NCBI GenBank assembly: GCA_034189035.1
Contig: JAXHVA010000018.1
Span: forward strand, 1-56,635
Direction: 5' to 3'
Length of the DNA: 56,635 nt
DNA from: JAUXFK01 sp034189035
GTDB lineage: Bacteria > Desulfobacterota > UBA8473
Under the pieces are notes generated by a model. The model was not told the origin of the DNA. It saw nothing but the letters and a program-made list of their open reading frames with translations, and made no database searches. Both the position numbers and the translations under genes were made by a program. Positions 34,526 to 44,563 of this stretch are shown one piece after another (position 1 is the first letter of the stretch; every line of letters starts with the position of its first letter).

Positions 34526-35356
34526 TCATTCATCTAGATCGATAATCTCTGCATTTGGAGGCGTATTCAGTTCAAATATATTTGGTTGGATCGTGGTATT
34601 TAGTTTAAGTTCCTGGTATTCAATCCTTATCTTGGTTGAGGTTAAAGGGAGATCGATCCTGGTTGACAGAGGGAAGAGCAATCCATCTATTCTCCTATAA
34701 TGATCGAAGCCTACTTTAAAGATCAGATCTTCTGAGCGATTGTATATTTCGCTTTTCATTGTAGTAAATCGTATGGGGTCAACCCAGAGTAATTGCTTTG
34801 TTGTTCCTCCTTTTTTTGAAATTGTTAAAAAATAGAGGTTATCTTCTTCGATAAATCTTATTTCTGCATCAATGTAATCTATGTGCGGGATACCACCCAG
34901 CAAGATAGAGAAGAGGTCTTTTAGTTTAAGATCACTGGAAAATACAGACTTGCTTTCTGGGGTAATCTTCCCTCGATAATACTTATTCTTTGACATAGAT
35001 AATATAGAAAGCAGGTTGTCTTTTGCTGTAAAGATAAACATTGGTCTTCCTAGGAATCCCAGGGTCTCCATTCGCAATGAGAATGGTCGCTGTGCAATGA
35101 TAACTTCCTTTACTGTTGGATAGTTATTCTTGACATCAGCAACCTGAACCTTGGCCAGTCCCTTTAGATTATTGATTTCATGCTCTCTCACTCTAATCTT
35201 TTGTAAGACCTCTTCTGGAGAACCTATTGGTTCAATAGGAATTTTTGCGGGCCGAAGAATTGAACAGCCAATTATAACAAAGAGAGAAAAAGCGAAGAGA
35301 ATAGCAAATTTGATCATTCTTTGGCCGGTATATACGTCAACAGGTTGTGGCTTCAA
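34526..35356 (-). CDS. Outer-membrane-type lipoprotein, LolB/DUF4292-like
   Basis: 276 residues with a lipoprotein signal ending VIIGC. The rest fits the LolA/LolB-like beta-sheet family (ITNLKGLAKV-type start, LGFLGRPMFIF, LLWVDPIRFT and long beta strands), thought to handle lipids or lipoproteins at the outer membrane. The TTG at 35356 has AGGAGATAAGG before it; ATG at codon 14 lacks a ribosome site but would start nearer the signal. It follows the TPR lipoprotein gene by 49 bp and is probably co-transcribed. Family assignment is moderate. Confidence 0.65.
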   Translation of the reverse strand: MKPQPVDVYTGQRMIKFAILFAFSLFVIIGCSILRPAKIPIEPIGSPEEVLQKIRVREHEINNLKGLAKVQVADVKNNYPTVKEVIIAQRPFSLRMETLGFLGRPMFIFTAKDNLLSILSMSKNKYYRGKITPESKSVFSSDLKLKDLFSILLGGIPHIDYIDAEIRFIEEDNLYFLTISKKGGTTKQLLWVDPIRFTTMKSEIYNRSEDLIFKVGFDHYRRIDGLLFPLSTRIDLPLTSTKIRIEYQELKLNTTIQPNIFELNTPPNAEIIDLDE

Positions 35357-35405
35357 CCTTATCTCCTATTTCTTTTGTGCGATTCTTTCACTATTGAGTA
35401 TTTAT

Positions 35406-37133
35406 TTAATCTTGTTCCTTAATCATCCTGATTTTTTTTCTTAATATTTCTTTGTCCGGGTCTAACTCTAAGGCCTTCTCATACATATCGAGTGCCTTAT
35501 CTTTGTCGCTGCTTTTGAGGTATGCGTCTCCAAGATGCTCGGAAATAGTTGGATCATCAGCGGCCAATCGAAACGCTTTTTCTAATTCTAAGATGGCCTC
35601 TTGAATTTTTCCTTTTTTATAATATACCCAACCAAGGCTGTCTGTAATGTAACCGTCGTCAGGTTTTGCTTCAAGGGCTTTCTTTATGAGTCTTTCAGCT
35701 TCGTCCAGGTTTATCCCCATGTCCGCATAAGTGTATCCAATGTAGTTCAAGGCAGTTACATTTAAAGGTTCTCGTTTTAATACTTCTTTCATCTCCTGAA
35801 TACCTTTTTCTGGATCGCCTGATTTATCATATGCGATCCCAATACTTAAGCGGACATCTATATTATCTGGTTCTAATTCCAATGCTTTTTTAAGAATCTC
35901 AATGCTTTTTACATAATCGTTTTTCTCCTCATATAATGAGGCAAGAAATCTAAAAAGGTTAACATCGTCTCCTTTTTTTTTGATAGCTTCCTCTATAACG
36001 GCCATGGCTTTTTTTAAATTTTTTTGCTTTTCAAATATATAACCGATGTTAATCTGTGAATCAGAGAAAAACTCGGAATCTAAGGGGATTTTTTTAAACT
36101 CCTCAATCGCCCTATCGGGTGCTTCTTTTTTTTCATATACAGTTGCCAGATAGTATCTGACCTTATGAAAATCCGGTTCAGTTTCTAGAATACTTTGAAA
36201 TTCTATAATAGCTTCATCATATTTTCCTTGCTCAAAATAGATTAATCCGATTTTTATTCCAACATTTTCCCCATTAATGCCAAGCTCTTTTAATCTTTTA
36301 AAATGATCGAGGGCCTTGTCGAGTTCATTTATTTTTATATATATATGACCAAGTCGATTGAGTAAAGACAGATTCGCAGGAAAAGAAAGTAAGGCTTCCT
36401 CGTATATCTCAATTGCCCTGTCGTTTTCTCCCTGGAATTCATAGATGACTCCAAGTTCGATGAATGCATCTTTAAACTGTGGTTTTAACTCCAGAGTCTT
36501 GAGGTAGTATTTTATTGCTTCTTTGTAGTGTTTTATTTCAACATGAACCCTTCCCTGATAGTAGTTAGCCAATATAGATTCAGGATCAATCTCGAGTAAT
36601 TTATTCAAGGATTCAATGGCTTTTTCGTATTGCTCAACTTTAGCATAGAGGGTGCCTAAGAAGAGGTATGATTCTTTATTCTCAGGATCAATATTAATTA
36701 CAGATTCATATTCATGGATAGCCTCATTTTCTTTGCCGGTAGTTGAATATAATCCTCCTAAAATAAGATGGGCAGGTATGGAATTTGGGTTGTTTCTAAT
36801 TGCTATTTTACATTCATCGATTGCTTTTTGTAGCAGCCCTTTTTTTATATACATAAGCGCTAGACTTGTCCTCAATACAGGTGAGGCTATATCGTATTTT
36901 AAAGCAGACTTGTATTCTTCTATGGCCTGATCTACCTCCCCCTCATTTTTGTATAGTTGCGCGATGCAATAATGGTAATACGCCAATGAATTATCTTCGT
37001 TTATTCCGGTTTTTCCTTCATGCAAGGGGGGATTATAAAAAGGACTGTTTTTCAAAAGATTTTTAGTATTACATGAATGCAGACAGGTTACTATTGTTAG
37101 AATAACAATAAATTTTGTGTTCTTCTTAAACAC
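35406..37133 (-). CDS. TPR-repeat lipoprotein
   Basis: 575 residues. The N-terminal signal has a lipobox-like CLHSC (Cys21). The rest is about 14 TPR units of 34 residues (for example AIEEYKSALKYD, AIDECKIAIRNNP, ALDMYEKALELDP). Such proteins scaffold periplasmic or outer-membrane assemblies. GTG 37133 with GGAGCC upstream. Coupled with the LolB-like gene downstream; function in envelope building is inferred. Confidence 0.82.
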   Translation of the reverse strand: MFKKNTKFIVILTIVTCLHSCNTKNLLKNSPFYNPPLHEGKTGINEDNSLAYYHYCIAQLYKNEGEVDQAIEEYKSALKYDIASPVLRTSLALMYIKKGLLQKAIDECKIAIRNNPNSIPAHLILGGLYSTTGKENEAIHEYESVINIDPENKESYLFLGTLYAKVEQYEKAIESLNKLLEIDPESILANYYQGRVHVEIKHYKEAIKYYLKTLELKPQFKDAFIELGVIYEFQGENDRAIEIYEEALLSFPANLSLLNRLGHIYIKINELDKALDHFKRLKELGINGENVGIKIGLIYFEQGKYDEAIIEFQSILETEPDFHKVRYYLATVYEKKEAPDRAIEEFKKIPLDSEFFSDSQINIGYIFEKQKNLKKAMAVIEEAIKKKGDDVNLFRFLASLYEEKNDYVKSIEILKKALELEPDNIDVRLSIGIAYDKSGDPEKGIQEMKEVLKREPLNVTALNYIGYTYADMGINLDEAERLIKKALEAKPDDGYITDSLGWVYYKKGKIQEAILELEKAFRLAADDPTISEHLGDAYLKSSDKDKALDMYEKALELDPDKEILRKKIRMIKEQD

Positions 37134-37243
37134 TGTTTTTGTTTGGCTCCCTTATTGGGTAAGTATTGATTCAACGCGCAAAAAAATAGACTAATCGAGA
37201 AAGTATGGCATTTTTCTGAGCCTTTCTAAAGGGGTACAATATT

Positions 37244-37263
37244 TTTAAATACGTGTATTTAAA
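37244..37263. promoter_or_regulatory. 20-bp palindrome in divergent promoter region
   Basis: TTTAAATAC-GT-GTATTTAAA has perfect 9-bp arms and lies between the divergent TPR gene and the formyltransferase-like gene. It could be an operator. It is AT-rich, so chance is not excluded. Confidence 0.35.
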
Positions 37264-37354
37264 TTATCATTTTTCGTATATATAGTCAATCTGTATTTGT
37301 TAGAAGCAATTCAAACCTTGACTTTCATCGTAACATATCATAAAAATAGAAATT

Positions 37355-38218
37355 ATGGTTTTTAGAATCGGTTGGTTCTCTACAGGTCGTGATAAGGCTG
37401 CAAGAGACTTGCTACATACAATATGCGATTGCATTGATACAAAAGATATAAGAGCTAGAATATCTTTTGTATTTTGTAACAGAAAATTTGGAGAGAATAA
37501 AGAGAGTGATAAATTCATAAGAATGGTTAGAGAATATGGTATTGATTTAGTTTGTTTTTCTTCCAGGGATTTTAAACCGAAGATGCGGAGCAGAGTTAGG
37601 AAAGATCCTGATATTTTAAAGAGGTGGAGGACAGAGTATAACGATGAAATAATAGAAATGTTGGCCAAATATACATCAGATTTGAATATCTTAGCAGGTT
37701 ATATGCAAATTGTCAGCAAGAAGATGTGTGACACCTTAGATATGATAAACCTTCATCCAGCAGCACCTGGTGGGCCTTCAGGTAGCTGGCAGGAAGTAAT
37801 ATGGAAACTGATAGAATCTAAATCAGATAAAACTGGCGTTATGATACACCTAGTAACCGAGGTATTGGATCAGGGCTCTCCGGTTACCTTTTGTACATTC
37901 CCAATAAGAGGGCCTCTGTTCGATACGCTTTGGGACGAATTATATCAAGCATTAGAAATAAAGGATCTCTCCCGGATTAAAAAGGATGAGGGCGAAAAGA
38001 ATAAACTCTTTAAAGAGATCAGGAGACAGGGGTTTAGAAGAGAATTACCTCTTTTGCTTCAAACAATCAAAGAATTTGCAGATAGAAAGTTGAGAATTAA
38101 AGATAAAAGTGTATTCATTGGCGATGGAGTACTTGAAGGTGGGCTGTGTTTGAGCAAAGAGATAGATGCATACATTTACTCCAAAAGCAGACCTTTGCAA
38201 CAGCATGTAAATATTTAG
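37355..38218 (+). CDS. PurN-like formyltransferase-fold protein
   Basis: 287 residues resembling phosphoribosylglycinamide formyltransferase: VFRIGWFSTGRDKAAR start, LAGYMQIVSKKM, and the active-site INLHPAAPGGPSGSW with Asn and His. The later Asp lies in TEVLDQGSPV. The family transfers formyl from 10-formyl-tetrahydrofolate. The C-terminal third (after about 200) is longer and more charged than in E. coli PurN, so another substrate is possible. The start ATG has a poor ribosome site. It stands alone, 24 bp upstream of the SUMF1-domain gene. Confidence 0.72.
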   Translation: MVFRIGWFSTGRDKAARDLLHTICDCIDTKDIRARISFVFCNRKFGENKESDKFIRMVREYGIDLVCFSSRDFKPKMRSRVRKDPDILKRWRTEYNDEIIEMLAKYTSDLNILAGYMQIVSKKMCDTLDMINLHPAAPGGPSGSWQEVIWKLIESKSDKTGVMIHLVTEVLDQGSPVTFCTFPIRGPLFDTLWDELYQALEIKDLSRIKKDEGEKNKLFKEIRRQGFRRELPLLLQTIKEFADRKLRIKDKSVFIGDGVLEGGLCLSKEIDAYIYSKSRPLQQHVNI

Positions 38219-38242
38219 AATAGAGGGGAGGTAAACACGATA

Positions 38243-39430
38243 ATGATATACAAATGCGTATATATCATCTTATTTTTGATTATTTTGTCATTTCTTCCAT
38301 ATTCCGTTAAATCAGAAAGTACAAAAACAATGCCATTCAAAGGGATAGAGGGTGAACAAGAAGGACCACTCATATTCAAACAAGAAAATGGAGGGAAAGA
38401 AGAGCCTATTAGTGTAACAACTGCAAAAGAAGAAGATGCTCTTGATATTATACTTAATAATGTTAAACAAAAAGAGGAGGAATTTCAAACTTTACAAGAT
38501 CTGGAACGCAGAAAAAAGGAAGAAAAACAAAAAGAAAGAGAAGAGAAGGAACGCCTGGCGAGAGATCAGGTAGACAAGAAACTCAAGAGACTTTATGAGG
38601 ATACATCTAAGTATCAGCGAATAGTCCTTTCAAGGTTTGGAAAGGATAAGAAAATCTCAGCATGGGAAAGCCTTACATCAAAGTATCCTGAAGAATCAAA
38701 ATTTGTTGTCATTGGAGATGTTGAAGGTCTCAGGCGTAGGGTTGCTGAAAAATCAACCAATTCCGTTGGTATGAAGTTTATGTACATCCCACCTGGCACT
38801 TTTTTAATGGGAAGCCCGCCTGATGAATTGGGCAGACATAGCGATGAAATACAGCATCAGGTCACATTAACAAAGGGGTTTTACATGCAAACCACAGAGG
38901 TAACCCAGGCCCAGTGGAAGGCCGTAATGGAGAATAATCCGTCCTATTTTAAAGGGGATGATTTGCCTGTTGAGAGAATTTCCTGGAATGAGGCTCAGGA
39001 ATTCATTCAAAAGCTCAATGAAATAGAAGCAACCGGTAGATACCGTTTGCCAACAGAGGCTGAGTGGGAATATGCCTGCCGTTCAGGGAATATGAGTGCG
39101 TACTACTTTGGTAATTCTGGAGAGGAACTTGAGAGGTATGCATGGTATGGTGGAGGTTATTTAGACAAGACCTCTTCAGTGGGCAAGAAGAAGCCCAATG
39201 CTTGGGGGCTTTATGATATGCATGGCAATGTGTGGGAGTGGTGTCAGGATTGGTTCGGGAAATACCCCTCTGCTTCCGTGGTGGATCCCAAAGGGCCACC
39301 ACTGGGTCAGAACATTGTTTATCGTGGAGGAAGTTGGTTCGATGCCGGCAAATATTGCAGATCAGCGTTTCGTTATAGATCAGCCCCTGGCTTTGAATAT
39401 CATCACCTGGGCTTTCGCGTCGTCAGATAA
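38243..39430 (+). CDS. SUMF1/FGE-domain secreted protein with coiled coil
   Basis: 395 residues. A signal peptide (about 1-24), a Lys/Glu-rich coiled coil (about 70-125), then a formylglycine-generating-enzyme-like domain from about 170 (GMKFMYIPPGTFLMGS, RLPTEAEWEYACR, GNVWEWCQDW, YRGGSW). In true FGE two Cys five residues apart follow the GGS motif; here the stretch is FDAGKYC, so the first is Asp. It is therefore probably not a sulfatase activator but a binding or oxidase-like relative. GGGGAGG precedes ATG 38243. Confidence 0.82.
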   Translation: MIYKCVYIILFLIILSFLPYSVKSESTKTMPFKGIEGEQEGPLIFKQENGGKEEPISVTTAKEEDALDIILNNVKQKEEEFQTLQDLERRKKEEKQKEREEKERLARDQVDKKLKRLYEDTSKYQRIVLSRFGKDKKISAWESLTSKYPEESKFVVIGDVEGLRRRVAEKSTNSVGMKFMYIPPGTFLMGSPPDELGRHSDEIQHQVTLTKGFYMQTTEVTQAQWKAVMENNPSYFKGDDLPVERISWNEAQEFIQKLNEIEATGRYRLPTEAEWEYACRSGNMSAYYFGNSGEELERYAWYGGGYLDKTSSVGKKKPNAWGLYDMHGNVWEWCQDWFGKYPSASVVDPKGPPLGQNIVYRGGSWFDAGKYCRSAFRYRSAPGFEYHHLGFRVVR

Positions 39431-39566
39431 TTTGGTATAAAAAATAGACATTTTGGACCTATGAATATCCTATTTAGAAAACGGTTCATTAAATTTCTTC
39501 GGTAAGTTTGCATAGGAAAGGCCCGAATAGAAATATATTTATACTCTGTTTTTTTGCAGTAAGAGA

Positions 39567-41864
39567 TTACTCTTCGATATATTCCTTAGCCAATGCCTTA
39601 TCATCTAGCTCCTGAGACGGATCAAGCCTTCTCATCATAGACTCATTTTCGGTCTGTTTTTCCTCTAAAATCGTTTTTGCAGGGTTTTCATGGAAAAAAC
39701 GACGAAGAAACTTATGGTAAGGATTATCGACATCGAGTAAGAGAACCTCTCGAATATTATCCATATCAGGGAGTTGGCTTAATATCTTGGCTTCCTTCAC
39801 GATCTGTTTGAGTTCCCTTCCGAGGTATACGATCGGATTAGGATATAGCCCTCGCTCTCGGTCTTCTTCTGTATCGACTTCTTCAGGGATTCTATCGATG
39901 ATCTCTTCTATAGTGGCATTGATCCTATCAAATTCATTTAAAGTTTCAGGCAAATCTTCTTTGGCAAATAGTGGTGTAGTAGATTCTTCTAATCTCTCGA
40001 GTCTATCCAGAAATCTCTTTATATCTTCTGTGTTTAAATCATCAACGGGGATTTTATTAGAATCTGTTTCGAGTTCGTCTATAATTTGCTTGAGTCTTTG
40101 TGAACTCTCCTTTGGGAATGAAGTAAATCCTCCTTGCAAAATGATGTTTGATGGGGCGACCTCGATTACCTGAGGGGTGAGTTCCTGTAATATGTGTAAG
40201 GTTTCACCCATATATTTACTGGTTTCGTTAGAGGCTGCTTCGATAGTATTTGATATTCTGATGCGCTCTATCAAATGGAAAGCATTTTTCTTATACAGAT
40301 CGAGTCTTCCAAGGTTGGCTAGCTGCTGTGTAAGTTTGTAGTATGCTTTCATATTAAATGGAAATATTTCGATTGCCTGAAAACCAAGGTTAAATGCAAG
40401 ATTATAACTTGACATGTCTTTTTCCCATCTGCCTGCTATAAAATACAAATCTGAGAGAATCTCATAGGCCTCCACTGTAGTAAAATAAGCGTTATCAGGC
40501 ATAATATCGAGGCTCCCTTCTTTTGCATATCGATTGAAAAAGTCCAGATATTGGGCCAATACATTTTTTATGATTGGAAAATTATAAAAAAAGCTTTGTG
40601 AGCTTAAGGGATCCAGATTTTTTTCATAATGCATTGCTATATCTAAACTGAGATTCATAATAGCTCGCCAAAGACTATTTGTAGCAGTAATGTAGGTTTC
40701 CTCGTCTAAGAAGCCTTGGTTTTCCCAATCACCATTGCGAACGGTCTCTATCCCCAACTTATCGAATATTCGGATTGCTTTTAAAAGGGCGTCTTCGTCT
40801 TCGTGTAAGACCAAACCATCCTGGAATTGAATCGATTTTGCCAAGCGAATACGCGAGTCTTGTGTGTCTATTTCATCAAAGCGGGAAAGGACAAAAGATA
40901 CTAACCGCATATGTCTGTTCAGAGAGGTTGCCTGGCCATGCCGAGTCTTGGCCATATTGTATGTTAATTTGAAATAATCAATGGCCTTGGTGACACTCTG
41001 CTCAGTCAATTCTATGGATGCTTTTGAATCGATCCGATCTTGAGCAATATCAAAGTGTTTATCCCCTTCCATTAAAAGCACAATAAAACTCAGCCGGAAG
41101 TTGTCGGAATCAGGGCCGTAAATACGCTTTGAGACGACGTCCACCCATTTTCCGTAACCCTTCTTCGGCATCCGGTGTACTAAACTCCAGATTATAGGAC
41201 CCAAGGCATCTATATCAGGCAGATGCTTTTGAACTATAGCACGACTTAGGATGATGTTGGCAAGGTTTTTATAAAGGAAAGGCAAACTCAGATAAAATCC
41301 ACGTAATGTTTTACTAGGAGCAGAGCTTCCCAACTCATATTGGGCTGATTCGAGCTTCAGTATCACATCAAACCATATCCGATAGATGTCTTGCACAAAG
41401 GCTTTTGAGTTCCCCTGTTCTAGATTAATATGTGCATGGGTATAAAAGTACCAAAAAGCGACCTCTGGGAGTTCGAGTTTGTTATACAATATACTGTGAT
41501 TCATAACCTGAAAAGCAGAATCTAAACGAGTTAGATCTGAAGTTCTCAAATACAATAACATCTCAGCTATCGCCAGCCTACGATACGCATCTTCTGGATA
41601 AGAGATTGTATCTGGTTTTTTTTCCGCATTACTGATTTGAGTCTTCCATTTGTCGGAGAAAAAGGAGAGTTCTTCTTTAAATGTACTTTTCTCATTTTCA
41701 GAAAGCCATTTTTCGATTTCTATGCGGTCATGCCAAGTTAATTGGTAGGCATTATCTAGCCATCTATCCCATGAGTATAAAGAAGTGCTTTGTCCATACA
41801 ATGGCTTTATAACAAGGAAGGAAAAGATAAAAACTACGCTCATGAGTTTGAGGATATTCTTCAT
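39567..41864 (-). CDS. Large helical periplasmic protein of the Ton-like operon
   Basis: I do not recognise the family. About 765 residues from ATG 41864, which gives a clean signal peptide (hydrophobic to KPLYG) and starts 7 bp after the TonB-like stop. A longer frame from 41915 would overlap that gene. The protein is mostly amphipathic helices, with short TPR-like helix pairs in the middle (for example YEILSDLYFIAGRWEKD and FNLGFQAIEIFPFNMKAYYKL). An acidic C-terminal third is rich in Asp/Glu. As the last gene of an ExbB-ExbD-TonB set it may be the partner that the energised complex moves or loads. Confidence 0.6.
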   Translation of the reverse strand: MKNILKLMSVVFIFSFLVIKPLYGQSTSLYSWDRWLDNAYQLTWHDRIEIEKWLSENEKSTFKEELSFFSDKWKTQISNAEKKPDTISYPEDAYRRLAIAEMLLYLRTSDLTRLDSAFQVMNHSILYNKLELPEVAFWYFYTHAHINLEQGNSKAFVQDIYRIWFDVILKLESAQYELGSSAPSKTLRGFYLSLPFLYKNLANIILSRAIVQKHLPDIDALGPIIWSLVHRMPKKGYGKWVDVVSKRIYGPDSDNFRLSFIVLLMEGDKHFDIAQDRIDSKASIELTEQSVTKAIDYFKLTYNMAKTRHGQATSLNRHMRLVSFVLSRFDEIDTQDSRIRLAKSIQFQDGLVLHEDEDALLKAIRIFDKLGIETVRNGDWENQGFLDEETYITATNSLWRAIMNLSLDIAMHYEKNLDPLSSQSFFYNFPIIKNVLAQYLDFFNRYAKEGSLDIMPDNAYFTTVEAYEILSDLYFIAGRWEKDMSSYNLAFNLGFQAIEIFPFNMKAYYKLTQQLANLGRLDLYKKNAFHLIERIRISNTIEAASNETSKYMGETLHILQELTPQVIEVAPSNIILQGGFTSFPKESSQRLKQIIDELETDSNKIPVDDLNTEDIKRFLDRLERLEESTTPLFAKEDLPETLNEFDRINATIEEIIDRIPEEVDTEEDRERGLYPNPIVYLGRELKQIVKEAKILSQLPDMDNIREVLLLDVDNPYHKFLRRFFHENPAKTILEEKQTENESMMRRLDPSQELDDKALAKEYIEE

Positions 41865-41871
41865 AGCGTAT

Positions 41872-43245
41872 CTAGTTTTTTTCAAGGCATCTAAACGCAT
41901 AATTAAGCTCTTCACATCTGTCTAATACATCCCGCCCAATGGCTGGATAGATTATCACGTTAAAATTTTCTACAGTAAAGCGATCCTTTGGCCAATAAAA
42001 GAGATACTTTCCGGTTTTATCCATACATTTTTTTATATAACCCCTTTCTTGTAAGAGTTTTGCAAGTCTGGTTTTGAGTTCAATTTCCAACTGCCCGCAT
42101 TCTTTTAAAGTCTCCAGTGATTCTCCTTTGATAGAGAATTCAACACCCTCGATACTTTCATTATCGTCATCTGTCCTGTCAATACGTTGTAAAATATTTT
42201 CTTCAGTGTTTTCCTGTTGTGTAATCGCGGTAAAGTCCGTGTCTTTTATATCAACTTCGATATCTTCATTATTTGAGAAATTTTCGAAGTCATTATCTAC
42301 CCTGTGTTCTCTGATTAGTCTATTACTTTTCATTTCTTTGTGTTCCTGAATGAAGTCTTCACCTGTATCTAGCGCAGCGACGAGGTTCAATTGTTTCCTT
42401 TCCTTTGATTCAGGTTCGATTCGAGGCATCCTTGAGACCTCCATCTTTTTGACACTCGAGATATAATCCGCTTTTATCGTTGATGGGGTTTTTACTTTCA
42501 GTTCTTTTTTTTCTATTATCTTTGGTTCAATGCGACGTATTTTACGTTCTTCCTTTTTTTTCTGTTTATGTATGAAGTCCTTTTCTATATTCAATGGGGT
42601 TTTTACTTTCAGTTCTTTTTTTTCTACTAAATTTGGCTCATTTTGGCGTGTTTTACGAGGTTTCTTTTTCTTTGCTTCATGTACGAATTCTTTTTCTTTG
42701 TTCAATAGGGTTTTTACTTTCAGTTCTTTTTTTTCTATTATCTTTGGTTCAATGCGACGTATTTTACGTTCTTCCTTTTTTTTCTGTTTATGTATGAAGT
42801 CCTTTTCTGTATTCAATGAGGCTTCAAGATTCAGCTTCTTTTTTTCTTTTGGTTTTTGAGGTAGTTTTTCGGGCTTTGGCTTTGGTTTTATTGTCTTTAA
42901 CTCCGGTTGCGTAGGCGTTATTATAGCTTTTTCCGGTTCCAAAAGAGGTTGCTGGGGTTGGAGAATAAAGTTTACAGCCTGTTGTTCTTTAATAAGTTTA
43001 ATATGCTTGCTGGTGTCGATAAATTCTATAGAAGTCACTATATTTATAACGATTAAGATTAATAAAAAGAGAATGAAAAAAAAACGAAGGCGATAGATCA
43101 AATTGGCTCCCTCTTTTATAAAGAGTAGCCAACCTGTTAAGAAAAATCGCCGGTTAAACTTTATCTCTTTCCATTCAACATTTGACCGGGGCATGGGAAG
43201 TTTTGCAGCGCCCCTGCCATGATATTGGGAAACATACGGAGTCAC
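41872..43245 (-). CDS. TonB-like protein with 37-residue repeats
   Basis: 457 residues: a short cytoplasmic N-terminus, one membrane helix (about 52-70), then a Pro/Lys-rich rigid stretch (KPKPEKLPQKPKEK). Roughly five repeats of 37 residues follow with the pattern KKELKVKT.LN.EKDFIH and RRIEP. A folded C-terminal domain (about 375-457) has four Cys. The layout fits a TonB/TolA energy-transducing protein whose linker has grown by repeat duplication. GTG 43245 overlaps the ExbD-like stop by four bases (GTGA). The Lys-rich, not Pro-rich, linker is unusual. Confidence 0.68.
   Translation of the reverse strand: MTPYVSQYHGRGAAKLPMPRSNVEWKEIKFNRRFFLTGWLLFIKEGANLIYRLRFFFILFLLILIVINIVTSIEFIDTSKHIKLIKEQQAVNFILQPQQPLLEPEKAIITPTQPELKTIKPKPKPEKLPQKPKEKKKLNLEASLNTEKDFIHKQKKKEERKIRRIEPKIIEKKELKVKTLLNKEKEFVHEAKKKKPRKTRQNEPNLVEKKELKVKTPLNIEKDFIHKQKKKEERKIRRIEPKIIEKKELKVKTPSTIKADYISSVKKMEVSRMPRIEPESKERKQLNLVAALDTGEDFIQEHKEMKSNRLIREHRVDNDFENFSNNEDIEVDIKDTDFTAITQQENTEENILQRIDRTDDDNESIEGVEFSIKGESLETLKECGQLEIELKTRLAKLLQERGYIKKCMDKTGKYLFYWPKDRFTVENFNVIIYPAIGRDVLDRCEELNYAFRCLEKN
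42486..42808 (-). repeat. 101-bp exact direct repeat in the TonB-like linker
   Basis: 42486-42586 and 42708-42808 are identical over 101 bases, 222 bp apart, i.e. two 37-codon units. The unit between is a diverged version. Such exact repeats in a coding region are prone to expansion or loss, so linker length probably varies among strains. Confidence 0.9.
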
Positions 43246-43703
43246 TTTGCTATTTCCTCAATCGACTCTTCCGGCATTACAGCAATAATGACTTCAGAAT
43301 TGGGCCATATATGCTTAATATGAGTGTATGCAATGAGCATATCTTCGCTTTGTGAGGAAGGATGAGGCCACAGTATAGGACCCGTATCTGATATTTCGGA
43401 CAAATTCTCTAATCTTCTTTTCAACTGTTTTTCCGACAAAAGATCGCCTGTATGCCGATCCTCTTTCTCACCCGATGAAACGATCTCAAAAGGATTCTTT
43501 AAAAAAAGCTCTTCTGATGGCGGATGCACAAATAACTTATAGCTTAATGAAGTATCTATTGATTCCCTATTTGATGATGGAGGAATCTTTGGAAGAAGCA
43601 TCTTCTGAATATCTGCATGTGGAACCTGCGTGAAAGCAATCAAGAGTAGAAATGCAAGATCAGCAAATGCAAATAACCAGATATGACTTCCTTTTAATTT
43701 CAT
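43242..43703 (-). CDS. ExbD-like protein
   Basis: 153 residues with one N-terminal membrane helix, IWLFAFADLAFLLLIAF, holding an Asp (residue 14) as the proton-carrying Asp of ExbD/TolR does. A periplasmic domain follows; its end (SEVIIAVMPEESIEEI) resembles the ExbD C-terminal strand. The sequence is short and divergent, so the call rests on helix, Asp and gene order after an ExbB/TolQ gene. Confidence 0.6.
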   Translation of the reverse strand: MKLKGSHIWLFAFADLAFLLLIAFTQVPHADIQKMLLPKIPPSSNRESIDTSLSYKLFVHPPSEELFLKNPFEIVSSGEKEDRHTGDLLSEKQLKRRLENLSEISDTGPILWPHPSSQSEDMLIAYTHIKHIWPNSEVIIAVMPEESIEEIAK

Positions 43704-43811
43704 AGTATACTTTTATTGGTCTTTAGACGCAACTTATTAATACGACTTGTTCTCTGGTTTATCGGATGCAATACCCAAAAAATCAGCCCATATTTGCTTA
43801 AAGCGCTCTTT

Positions 43812-44441
43812 TTAGTTACCCTTTTTTTGTTCGGCCTTATAATGGCCTTCTATGAATACATAAAAGAGCTTAATACCATTATCAATACAGTGCGATGCAC
43901 GGTTAACGAACCACATCTTAATAATCTCGATGACAACAAACCCTGATAATGCATAAAGGGTAGACAATAATGCGACTCCCAGTCCGGTGGCGTTTACCTG
44001 ACTCCCTGTAGCACCCTTGGTACTGAAGACCAGGATCATACCGATAATTGTTCCTATAAAACCGATCGGGGGCAACAGATTGGAGTACATAGAGATTGGA
44101 CGAATATATCTATTTTCAAAGAAGTTTTCCATTATCTGTTCAGTACTGTCTTCCAGCGCTTTTAAAAAAATAGGCATAGTTGCCTGCTTATGGGCCTTGT
44201 AAGCGTCATAAAGGGTCTTGCCGGTAAGAATCGTAAGGGGTGTTTTATAATTATCAACTGTAGAACGTATGGCCTGTGCAAGTTGTTTCACTGCTTCTTC
44301 ATCAGGTTCGGTTATCTTTAAATGACGTATTGCCTGAAACCCTGGACGGAGCCCCCATAGTATCCACAGAAAGACAATTATCCCGAAAAGAACTGTAATA
44401 TGTGAGTTACCAAAGTAAAACAAGTCTTTTAATATATCCAT
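43812..44441 (-). CDS. MotA/TolQ/ExbB proton-channel protein
   Basis: 209 residues with three membrane helices (about 14-31, 118-140, 148-172). The family signature lies in PPIGFIGTIIGMILVF followed by GVALLSTLYALSGFVV. It forms the proton channel with the ExbD-like protein downstream and powers the TonB-like protein. It lies 122 bp after the lipoprotein gene in a leftward operon of five genes. Confidence 0.85.
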   Translation of the reverse strand: MDILKDLFYFGNSHITVLFGIIVFLWILWGLRPGFQAIRHLKITEPDEEAVKQLAQAIRSTVDNYKTPLTILTGKTLYDAYKAHKQATMPIFLKALEDSTEQIMENFFENRYIRPISMYSNLLPPIGFIGTIIGMILVFSTKGATGSQVNATGLGVALLSTLYALSGFVVIEIIKMWFVNRASHCIDNGIKLFYVFIEGHYKAEQKKGN

Positions 44442-44563
44442 TTTTCTGATTTCTTTAAAAGGTTATGGAGTTAAAACAGCAAAGGCTGTCATTTGATATT
44501 ACGTGTAACTATTAAAAAGGTGAAATCCTCAACATATTCTGCTCGCTTTTATATTTCTTCTAA

